This document shows positions 1 to 6,002 of a DNA stretch of 9,449 nucleotides, one piece after another. A model generated the notes under the pieces. That model made no database searches. It was given only the letters and a program-made list of their open reading frames with translations, and had not been told where the DNA came from. The stretch is from Planctomycetota bacterium (GTDB lineage Bacteria; Planctomycetota; B143-G9): the NCBI GenBank assembly GCA_003644275.1, contig QNBY01000030.1, forward strand, positions 1 to 9,449. Reading direction: 5' to 3'. The translations under genes and the position numbers were made by a program. Each line of letters opens with the position of its first letter. Within the stretch, counting starts at the first letter, position 1.

Positions 1-1
1 C

Positions 2-352
2 GAGAACGACTTCTTCGGCGGCCTGGCCGGCTGGAGCACCGGCTCCGTCCTCACCCCCGGCTACCTCGGCATCAAGCTCGTCGCTGGCATGAAGAACATC
101 AGCAACGAGAAGTTCGCCGTCGATTTCATCGTCGGTTACTTCCAGGCTGACGGCGACCTCAACTCCACCAGCCGCGACGATGCTCTCGGTTGGGAGGTCG
201 ATGCCATCGTCTCCTACATGTACACCGAGGACGTGACCTTCACCGTCGGCTTCGGCTACTTCGATCCCGACGAGGAGCTCTCCGGAGCGATCGGCGTCGC
301 CGATCCTGACGGCGTCTGGACCGCCGTGGTCGGCTGCACCATCATCTTCTGA
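2..352 (+). CDS. C-terminal part of an outer-membrane beta-barrel (porin-like) protein, 5' end outside window
   Basis: The reading frame is open from the first complete codon (position 2) to TGA at 350-352, so about 116 C-terminal residues are visible and the start lies upstream. The residues alternate polar and hydrophobic, as in amphipathic beta-strands, and the protein ends in Phe (TIIF), the C-terminal signature read by the BAM assembly machinery. Blocks ADGDL, GWEVDA, YTEDV, PDE and DPD.VW recur in the same order in the next gene (565-1809), so the two are tandem paralogues. The 'GWEVDA..Y.YTEDV' block resembles the penultimate strands of alginate-export/porin-type barrels; that family label is an inference from memory. 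The likely role is a general or substrate-specific outer-membrane channel. A strong terminator follows 26 nt after the stop, so this gene ends its transcript. Confidence 0.85.
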   Translation, partial: ENDFFGGLAGWSTGSVLTPGYLGIKLVAGMKNISNEKFAVDFIVGYFQADGDLNSTSRDDALGWEVDAIVSYMYTEDVTFTVGFGYFDPDEELSGAIGVADPDGVWTAVVGCTIIF

Positions 353-378
353 TCCGGCTCCTCCAAGTAACGCCTTCC

Positions 379-412
379 GAGGGCCGCGCGACCGCGCGGC
401 CCTCTTTCTTTT
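379..412 (+). terminator. Rho-independent terminator after the first porin gene
   Basis: A perfect GC-rich stem pairs GAGGGCCGCG (379-388) with CGCGGCCCTC (395-404) around a six-base loop, and a T-rich run TTTCTTTT follows at 405-412. It separates the two porin paralogues, which implies that the second has its own promoter within about 413-555. That AT-richer stretch contains GATAAT at 463-468 but no convincing -35 box. Confidence 0.9.
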
Positions 413-555
413 CCCTAAACCGCGAAAAAATCCGGCGAAAACGAACCTTTCGCATTTCCGGCGATAATACCCGCGTAACAAGCACGAACCGGCATTGTTC
501 CCCATCCCAAACGCCCGTGCAGGTTTTTTTCGTCGTTCCGAAGTTGCTCAAACAA

Positions 556-563
556 TAAGGAGG
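556..563 (+). promoter_or_regulatory. Strong Shine-Dalgarno sequence, unusually close to the GTG start
   Basis: TAAGGAGG at 556-563 is a near-perfect match to the 16S 3' end. The first in-frame GTG (565) is only one base away, which is too close for normal initiation. The next in-frame codons that could initiate are CTG at 568 (4-base spacing) and TTG at 580 (16-base spacing). The Shine-Dalgarno is convincing; which codon it serves is open. Confidence 0.75.
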
Positions 564-564
564 T

Positions 565-1809
565 GTGCTGTCCTTCCCCTTGCGTCCCCGTGCAGTGTTC
601 TTGTTTCTCCCCGTTTTGTTCGGCGTTCTCTTCTTCGCCGCGCGCCCGGCCGCCGCGGGCTGCTCGAGCGTGACCATCGGAGCCAACATCTACTTCTACG
701 GCTACTACGTGGAGAACCGGGACTTCGACGATTCCTCCCCCGACGCCGTCTCAGCCTACAACTCCTACGTCGAGGTCTGCCTCTCCAACACCTATACCGA
801 CAACGTGAGCACCTACGTCGAGTTCGAGGCCAAGTTCGACGACTCCGCCAACGGCACCGCCAAGGTGAAGTACGCCTACCTCGACCTGAAGCATTTCCTC
901 GCCGATGACCTCTCCGTCCGCATCGGAAAGGGCAAGAGCAAGTTCGAGATAAAGAAGACCCACACCATCCCCTCCCTCGCCCGCCTCTACGACCTCGACA
1001 TGACCCTCTTGCCCGACTACAAGCCCCTCGGCGTCGAATTCGCCTACGGCTTCAGCTCCTTCAAGCTCAAGGGCGCCGCCTGGAAGATAAGCGAGAACTC
1101 CGCCCCCGGCGACAACTCCTCCGACTACGACGAGTACATGCTCCTGGGAACCTGGACCCACGAGCGCGGCAAGACCGGCGGCTACGTCGTCCTCCTCAAG
1201 GACAACCGCGCCGCGGACGCCGCCGACTACAACATGATCGGCCTCTACACCCGTTCCGACCTCACCGACGACATCAACGTCCTCGCCGACCTCTGCTACC
1301 AGGACGGAGACGTGCCCTCCGCCGACATAGGCTCCTTCCGCCTCTGGACCTGCGTCGAGTACGCCTTCTCCTCCTCTCCCCTGAAGCCCGTCGTCGGGCT
1401 CGACTTCTTCTACCTCGAGGGGGCCAACGGCGACACCCGCGCCTTCAAGCTCGTCAAGCCCGACTTCGCCCGCACCCTCATCGCCGAGTCCGGCAAGTAC
1501 TGCGGGCTTCTCCCCCGCGACAACGAGGGCTACTTCAGCGCCCAGCTCCAGTTCGGCCTCCGCAACGTCCGTGACGGCGAGTTCGAGGTCGGCGGAACCC
1601 TCACCTGGTTCCGCGCCGACGGCGACCTGCCCGCCGGAAGAGACAAGGGAATCGGCTGGGAGGTGGACGCTTTCGCCGTGTGGAACTACACCGAGGACGT
1701 CAGCTTCTCCGCCGCCGTCGCCTGCTTCGTCCCCGACGAGGACTTCGCCGGCGCCTCCGATCCCGACTCCGTGTGGCTGGCGATCTTCGCCACCAGGCTG
1801 GATTTCTGA
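565..1809 (+). CDS. Outer-membrane beta-barrel (porin-like) protein
   Basis: The protein has up to 414 residues. A hydrophobic signal segment (about residues 10-25, then ARPAAA|G) suggests signal-peptidase I cleavage near residue 31 and Sec export. The remainder has no TM helix but many alternating aromatic/polar strands rich in Tyr, Asp and Phe, and ends in LDF with Phe as the last residue, typical of outer-membrane barrels. The C-terminal region (about 338-414) is paralogous to the partial gene upstream: ADGDL at 351-355, GWEVDA at 364-369, YTEDV at 375-379, PDE at 390-392 and DPD-x-VW near 399-404. Length and layout fit a 16-18-strand porin of the alginate-export/phosphate-porin type, but the substrate cannot be read from sequence. 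The start is uncertain: GTG at 565 is nearly in contact with the Shine-Dalgarno, and CTG at 568 or TTG at 580 would keep the signal peptide. It has its own terminator-like hairpin and is probably monocistronic. Confidence 0.85.
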   Translation: MLSFPLRPRAVFLFLPVLFGVLFFAARPAAAGCSSVTIGANIYFYGYYVENRDFDDSSPDAVSAYNSYVEVCLSNTYTDNVSTYVEFEAKFDDSANGTAKVKYAYLDLKHFLADDLSVRIGKGKSKFEIKKTHTIPSLARLYDLDMTLLPDYKPLGVEFAYGFSSFKLKGAAWKISENSAPGDNSSDYDEYMLLGTWTHERGKTGGYVVLLKDNRAADAADYNMIGLYTRSDLTDDINVLADLCYQDGDVPSADIGSFRLWTCVEYAFSSSPLKPVVGLDFFYLEGANGDTRAFKLVKPDFARTLIAESGKYCGLLPRDNEGYFSAQLQFGLRNVRDGEFEVGGTLTWFRADGDLPAGRDKGIGWEVDAFAVWNYTEDVSFSAAVACFVPDEDFAGASDPDSVWLAIFATRLDF

Positions 1810-1830
1810 TTCTCTCCCATCCCGGTTGCG

Positions 1831-1858
1831 GGGCCCCTCCCCCTTGGGGGAGGGGCCC
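1831..1858 (+). terminator. GC-rich hairpin, probable terminator after the second porin
   Basis: A perfect 13-bp inverted repeat pairs 1831-1843 (GGGCCCCTCCCCC) with 1846-1858 (GGGGGAGGGGCCC). The two-base loop means that the innermost pairs probably open. It begins 21 nt after the porin stop. The downstream T-tract is weak (TTT at 1864-1866 after TCGCG), so termination may be less efficient than at the upstream terminator. That same TTT overlaps the -35 box of the next promoter. Confidence 0.7.
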
Positions 1859-1864
1859 TCGCGT

Positions 1865-1892
1865 TTGACCGGTCCCTTACTGCGGGTATACT
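1865..1892 (+). promoter_or_regulatory. Sigma70-type promoter for the 1899-5999 operon
   Basis: The -35 box TTGACC (1865-1870; 5/6 match to TTGACA) and the -10 box TATACT (1887-1892; 5/6 match to TATAAT) are separated by 16 bp, close to the optimum. It sits between a terminator hairpin and the first gene of a tightly packed operon, where a promoter is needed. Transcription would start at about 1898-1900, which coincides with the GTG codon at 1899. Confidence 0.75.
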
Positions 1893-1898
1893 TTGGGC

Positions 1899-2606
1899 GT
1901 GAGCGGAATTTCAACAAAGAGGGAAACGAGCCGCAAGGCGGCGAATCTCTTCATATCGGTCTCCCTGCTCTGGGCGACGACGGCTACGGTCGTGCTGCTC
2001 GTCATGCTGCTCGGCCGCGACCTGCTGGCGGCGGCGGGTTTCCCCGTCCCCATCGAGCACACCTTCACCGTCTTCGGCATAACCACCGTCGCCTTCTTCG
2101 TCTTCATCCCCCCCATCTTCCTCAGCACGAGCGAGGACGAGGAACCCGCTTCCTCCGTCTGGCACATCGTCGGCCTCTTCTTCCTGCTCGCCCTCGCCAC
2201 CGCCCCCTTCCTCCTCCTCGTCCGGCGCTTCGCCTACGTGGACAAGCTCCACCTCAGCGCCGCACTCGCCCTCGCCGCCGTCTGCGGCCTCTCCTCGGCC
2301 TTCTTCTACGTCCTCTTCCCCCGCTGGCACTACTTCTTCTTCTCCGCCATCGCCTTCGGCTTCCCCTTCGTGCACATCCTTCTGCTCGATATATGGGGCA
2401 TGAACACCCGCTTCATCTCCGGCTTCTCGCCCTTCGTCTCTATATATTTCATGAGCCCCGGAACGGCTCTGCAGCGCTTCGGTTTCAACTGGGGCAACAC
2501 CCTCGTGATCTTCGGCCTCATCGCCGTCGCCTGTCTCGTTTACATCGTCTTGTGGGGCGGCCGGGGAAAGGACGAAGGTCCGTCGGTTCGTGCGTCCAAC
2601 GGTTGA
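1899..2606 (+). CDS. Six-helix integral membrane protein of unknown function
   Basis: The protein has 235 residues and I do not recognise its family. Hydrophobic segments at about 16-38, 54-75, 87-108, 118-140, 145-163 and 201-219 indicate six membrane helices. A basic N-terminus (KRETSRK) suggests that the N-terminal end is cytoplasmic. A short acidic loop (SEDEE, 78-82) follows helix 2. A longer loop between helices 5 and 6 contains aromatic and Gly residues. No nucleotide-binding, protease or transporter signature is visible. The start is taken as GTG 1899: an in-frame TTG at 1893 overlaps the -10 box and could not lie on the transcript, and no Shine-Dalgarno precedes either codon. The gene is first in an operon; its stop is 17 nt before the ATG of the secreted protein at 2624, with GGAGG at 2609-2613 between. 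It may help export, anchor or sense with the secreted products, but that is inference. Confidence 0.75.
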   Translation: MSGISTKRETSRKAANLFISVSLLWATTATVVLLVMLLGRDLLAAAGFPVPIEHTFTVFGITTVAFFVFIPPIFLSTSEDEEPASSVWHIVGLFFLLALATAPFLLLVRRFAYVDKLHLSAALALAAVCGLSSAFFYVLFPRWHYFFFSAIAFGFPFVHILLLDIWGMNTRFISGFSPFVSIYFMSPGTALQRFGFNWGNTLVIFGLIAVACLVYIVLWGGRGKDEGPSVRASNG

Positions 2607-2623
2607 ACGGAGGTCTCGACATA

Positions 2624-4075
2624 ATGAAGAAAACAATCGCATACGCCACCGTCCTCGCTCTCTTCTTACTGCTCCTCCCGCCTCTCCTCGCCCCCGCTGA
2701 GGACGCCGGAGAGTGGAAGGAAGCCAAGCTCAAGCTCGTCGTCTGCAAGAACGAGAAGGAAGCGCTCAAGTTCATGACCGCCGCCTTCAGGAAGGAAAAG
2801 ATATTCTACGACGAAAGCCGCCATTGCTGGCTCGACGAGGAAAAAGACAGCAAGAATCCCTACTACTCCGACATGGACATCGCCTTTCCCACCCGCAGCA
2901 CCAAACACCGCGGGGTGTGGGTCCACCGCGACAGCTGCAAGTCCGCGGGCATCGAGGTGGACACCAACGGCGACGACAAGCTCGACACCAAGATAACCAA
3001 GTCCGGCGCGGTGGTGAAGATAAGGGCCCGCTATCCCGACGGCGAGAAAGCGCTCGCCGTCCTCTTCCTCTGCGACGCCGTGGACCACTGGGACGGCACC
3101 AAGCGCTTCCACTGGACCTACAGCCGCGCCTATTACTGGGAGGGCAAGATAGCGGGCAAGCCCATCTACTTCTTCGACGAGAACGTGGACGGCTACATCA
3201 ACGTCATCGGAAGCGACGGCGTGGTGGTGGGCAAGGGACCGTGGGGTTCGTACATGTCCACCATCGTCCTGGTCAAGAACAAGCTCTACGAGATCGAGGT
3301 GGACGAAAGGGGCGAGAAGTTCCGCTACCGCCCCTACGTCGGCCCCAAGACGAAGGTGGACTTCAAGAGCAAGTTCAAGGGCCCCATGAAGCCCCGCTTC
3401 GTCGTGTTGCGCACGCCCTTCGACACCAAGCGCCCCGATCCCCGCTCCGTCTCCATCCTCTTGCCCGCGGGCGTCGGCGTCGTCCCCGAGGCCCTCTACG
3501 ACTTCAAGTGGACCATGCTCTCCGACCGCTGCATCGGTCGCGACCACACCCGCGAGGACCAGTGGATCGACGACACCTGCCTGCCCTACCTCATGAAGGG
3601 CAAGGAAAAGTGGTACTTCCCCACCAAGCCGAAGCAGATAAGGGCCACCGGCGACAAACTTCCCCCCATCGAGTGGGGCGCCCCCTTCTGCATCCACCCC
3701 CGCCCCTACCACCAGACCGACGACGGCGGCGCCAAGGTGGACAACCTCGCCTTCGGAGCATGGGACTTCCTCTTCTTCGATTCCTCCGGCGTCTGCTTCT
3801 TCACCCCCAAGGAAATGGAGGTGGACGGGGCCGCCATCCCCGAGGAAATGATGTTCGAGATAATCGTCTACGACCCCAAGACCGGAAAGCCCGTCACCCG
3901 CAACACCCGCTACACTAAAGGCTCAGGCGGCGGGGTCGGCGACGCCAGCCCGGACTGGGTGCTCTTCCAGGTCCCCCTCAACGGCAGGCGCGGCGTCTTC
4001 AAGATCGAGATAAGGACCAAGACCAAACACTTCGGGAAGATAGACTGCTTCTGCGATTTCAAACTCGAAAAGTGA
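2624..4075 (+). CDS. Secreted periplasmic protein with calcium-type Asp/Asn loops, paralogue of the next gene
   Basis: The protein has 483 residues; ATG is preceded by GGAGG (2609-2613). The frame stays open far upstream, but that stretch is out-of-frame coding of neighbouring genes. A Sec signal peptide is clear (MKK, hydrophobic core 8-22, probable cleavage after LAPA at about 25). Two loops look like degenerate calcium-binding (dockerin/EF-type) sequences: D113-x-N115-x-D117 with D121, and D185-x-N187-x-D189-G190. They align in order with loops of the next protein. The shared blocks are DTN..D..DTK, a G-K-I/V-x-G-K strand before loop 2, then YEIEVDERG...YRPY (222-238) and I/VEWG-x-PF (349-355). 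Ten cysteines occur in the mature part (for example C475 and C477), suggesting disulfides in an oxidising compartment. I see no catalytic motif or known enzyme family. It is likely a periplasmic or surface structural or binding protein. It sits between a membrane protein and its own paralogue, 11 nt before the latter. Confidence 0.85.
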   Translation: MKKTIAYATVLALFLLLLPPLLAPAEDAGEWKEAKLKLVVCKNEKEALKFMTAAFRKEKIFYDESRHCWLDEEKDSKNPYYSDMDIAFPTRSTKHRGVWVHRDSCKSAGIEVDTNGDDKLDTKITKSGAVVKIRARYPDGEKALAVLFLCDAVDHWDGTKRFHWTYSRAYYWEGKIAGKPIYFFDENVDGYINVIGSDGVVVGKGPWGSYMSTIVLVKNKLYEIEVDERGEKFRYRPYVGPKTKVDFKSKFKGPMKPRFVVLRTPFDTKRPDPRSVSILLPAGVGVVPEALYDFKWTMLSDRCIGRDHTREDQWIDDTCLPYLMKGKEKWYFPTKPKQIRATGDKLPPIEWGAPFCIHPRPYHQTDDGGAKVDNLAFGAWDFLFFDSSGVCFFTPKEMEVDGAAIPEEMMFEIIVYDPKTGKPVTRNTRYTKGSGGGVGDASPDWVLFQVPLNGRRGVFKIEIRTKTKHFGKIDCFCDFKLEK

Positions 4076-4086
4076 CGGAGGCAACG

Positions 4087-5409
4087 ATGAAGAAGTTTCT
4101 CGCGCTCCCCCTCCTCGTGTTCTCCCTCTCGCTCGCCGTGGTGCTGGCCGCTCCCGCCGAGCAGGCCGACATGAAGGAAATCAAACTCTCCGTGGTCGCC
4201 CTCAAGGACATAGACAGGATATTCACCCCCGGCCACAAGAAAAAGCAACTCGTCTCCAACATAGACCTCCCCGCGGGCGAGAGCAGGGGCATAAGGTGCA
4301 GCGTCGGCCCCAACAACGTCCTCATCGACACCAACCTCGACGGCGAGCCCGACACCAAGGTGAGCTCCTCCGGAAAGATGGTGAAACTCACCATCCAGAC
4401 CAGCGAGAACGCCCCCAAGCGCCCGTATTACGTCATCCTCACCTACAGCTCCCGCTACCGTCAGCGCCAGTGGTACTACGAGTCCGCCACCGCGGTGCAG
4501 GGAACGGTGAACGGCAAGAAGCTCCTCATCGTGGACGACAACTGCAACGGCAACTTCGCCGACTACGGCGAGGACGGCCTCATAGTGGCCCCCTCCAAGT
4601 CGGGATGGTTCCTCTCCAGCACCATAGACACCGGCAAGGAACTCGTCGAGATCGAGGTGGACCCCGACGGCTCCACCCTCTCCTACCGCCCCTTCTACGG
4701 CGACACCGGCACCATTGACCCCTTCAAGAAACTCAAGAAGGCGTCCTTCAAACCCAAGGTGTTCGTCGTGAAACAGGAAGACCGTTCCTTCAACGTCATC
4801 CGCCCCGACGGCAGGCCCTCCTCCGTCCCCGTGGGCACCTACACCATCGAGCGCGGCGTCATAGATCGCCTCACCGAGTTCGTGGGCTTCAAACACCCCC
4901 CCTTCGACGTCCTCAAGGACAACACCACCACCGTCGAGTGGGGCGGCCCCTTCACCTTCCTCTTCTTCGAGAGCCCCGCGCCCAACCTCCCCGCCGCCTA
5001 CTACGGCGTGGATTCCAAGAACCACGTCTTCTACCTCGAACCGCCCTACGTCCTCGGCGAAAAGGGCGAGGCGTACATCGGCTCCAAAAACTGCGAACCC
5101 GAGCAGAGCCTCCGATCTCCCTTCAGCGGCGAGGGAGGCAGGATGGTCAACAAGGACTTCTTCATCGCGGAGAAGATGAACTTCAACATAGAGATCCTGC
5201 ACCGCAAAAGCCGCAAGGTGATGAACAAGAACAAGTTCTATTCCGGCGGCCAGCCCGCCGATAACCCGAACGACCCCGCCCCTTACTACTGGAATCTCTT
5301 CAGCTGGGTGTACGGCGACCTGCGCGGCAAGTACATCCTCCGCGTCACCGCCCCGCAGAGCAAGTACTTCAAAAAGGCGGTCTACGAGAAGCCGATAGAG
5401 CTGAAATGA
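4087..5409 (+). CDS. Secreted periplasmic protein with calcium-type Asp/Asn loops, paralogue of the preceding gene
   Basis: The protein has 440 residues. ATG 4087 is chosen because GGAGG (4077-4081) lies 5 nt upstream; an in-frame GTG at 4072 overlaps the previous stop and has no such site. The signal peptide covers about 1-24 (MKKFLALPLL start, cleavage near AAPA|E). Loop 1 is D81-x-N83-x-D85-G86-x-x-D89, a good match to the DxDxDGxxD calcium loop. Loop 2 is D150-x-N152-x-N154-G155 followed by D159. The segment VEIEVDPDGSTLSYRPF (187-203) aligns with the previous protein, as does VEWGGPF (283-289). Only three Cys are present against ten in the paralogue, so the disulfide pattern is not shared. 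The rest is predicted beta-rich with no recognised enzyme motif. Its stop overlaps the next start by 4 nt (ATGA), implying translational coupling. Function is unknown; binding or scaffolding in the envelope is plausible. Confidence 0.85.
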   Translation: MKKFLALPLLVFSLSLAVVLAAPAEQADMKEIKLSVVALKDIDRIFTPGHKKKQLVSNIDLPAGESRGIRCSVGPNNVLIDTNLDGEPDTKVSSSGKMVKLTIQTSENAPKRPYYVILTYSSRYRQRQWYYESATAVQGTVNGKKLLIVDDNCNGNFADYGEDGLIVAPSKSGWFLSSTIDTGKELVEIEVDPDGSTLSYRPFYGDTGTIDPFKKLKKASFKPKVFVVKQEDRSFNVIRPDGRPSSVPVGTYTIERGVIDRLTEFVGFKHPPFDVLKDNTTTVEWGGPFTFLFFESPAPNLPAAYYGVDSKNHVFYLEPPYVLGEKGEAYIGSKNCEPEQSLRSPFSGEGGRMVNKDFFIAEKMNFNIEILHRKSRKVMNKNKFYSGGQPADNPNDPAPYYWNLFSWVYGDLRGKYILRVTAPQSKYFKKAVYEKPIELK

Positions 5410-5999
5410 ACCCTCTCCTCTCCTCACGGCCCGCCCCGCCGCGGGCCGTCGAGCCGCGCACGCCGTCGGAGAGCAGAAGGACCTCCCCCTTCCCGCGCAT
5501 CGACTGGCGCCCCCTCGCCGTTTACGCGGCCGTCCTCGCCCTCTGTTGGTTCGCCGTGCTCATATACGAAAACCAGCGCATCATCGCCCGCCAGAAAAGG
5601 GAGATATCCTCCCTCCAGGCCCTGCTCCGCTCCCTCGAGAGCGAGCAGAGGGAGCTCGCCTTCATCCGCCGCTCGCTCCTGGCGCGCGAGCCCTATTTCT
5701 ACATAAAATCCTTGCGCGAGGACTGGGGATTCCGCAGGCGCGGCGAGACGGACGTGCTCAGCCTCCCCGTCAGAAGGCACATCGCCGGCGGCGTGCCGGT
5801 CTATCGCCTGGCCGAATCGTCGGCCGGCCGGTCTCGCTCGGAAGCGAGCGCCCTGCTGGTCCTGTTCGCCGCCGCCACCTTCGCGGCGCTCCTGTTCCTC
5901 ATGCTCCTGTCCATGTTGGGCCGTCCCCGGCGTTCCGACCCGGTTGAGGAAATGAAGAGGATACTCGACAGCGCCCCTTCCCCGCCTTCTCCCGCCTGA
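5406..5999 (+). CDS. Two-helix membrane protein with FtsB/DivIC-like coiled coil (septum-initiator-like)
   Basis: The protein has 197 residues and starts in an ATGA overlap with the preceding gene. The N-terminal 30 residues are Pro/Arg/Ser-rich and probably cytoplasmic. A TM helix (about 37-54) leads directly into a heptad-like helix (about 57-93, with repeated Leu, Glu and Gln). Next comes AREPYFYIKSLREDWGF (93-109) and RRRGET (110-115). This order and motif resemble the septum-formation-initiator family (FtsB/DivIC), whose coiled coil is followed by a D/E-P-x-Y-I-E-x-x-A-R-E-x-L-G-x-x-x-P-G-E segment; here Pro-Gly-Glu is Arg-Gly-Glu. Unlike FtsB, a second TM helix (about 148-168) and a basic/acidic tail follow, so both ends should be cytoplasmic with the coiled coil outside. 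The family match is by eye and could be convergent. Being the last gene of the secreted-protein operon rather than in a division cluster argues for a specialised role. The stop lies 3 nt from the stop of the convergent gene. Confidence 0.75.
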   Translation: MNPLLSSRPAPPRAVEPRTPSESRRTSPFPRIDWRPLAVYAAVLALCWFAVLIYENQRIIARQKREISSLQALLRSLESEQRELAFIRRSLLAREPYFYIKSLREDWGFRRRGETDVLSLPVRRHIAGGVPVYRLAESSAGRSRSEASALLVLFAAATFAALLFLMLLSMLGRPRRSDPVEEMKRILDSAPSPPSPA

Positions 6000-6002
6000 G
6001 GT

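Noticed and set aside
440..468. Possible promoter for the second porin with -10 GATAAT at 463-468
   Set aside because: No acceptable -35 box at 16-18 bp and no extended -10; position is sensible but the match is too weak to annotate.
751..1917. Long - strand open frame opposite the porin gene, with similar ones at 2666-3712 and 1911-2642
   Set aside because: Same compositional artefact: no ribosome site, no recognisable motif, and it crosses a terminator and promoter of the + strand.
1571..2623. Upstream in-frame extension of the secreted protein that starts at 2624
   Set aside because: It runs out of frame through the porin end, terminator, promoter and membrane-protein gene. The Arg/Pro/His-rich translation is a shadow, and a clear GGAGG plus signal peptide mark ATG 2624.
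3910..5427. Very long open frame (about 505 codons) on the - strand opposite the secreted-protein gene
   Set aside because: Its translation is Gly/Val/Glu-rich low-complexity sequence typical of the complement of GC-rich Asp/Leu/Thr codons. The + strand frame has a ribosome site, signal peptide and a paralogue.
5830..5850. Hairpin CTCGCT/AGCGAG near the end of the coiled-coil protein gene, considered as a terminator
   Set aside because: Six-pair stem inside coding sequence with no T-tract on either strand.
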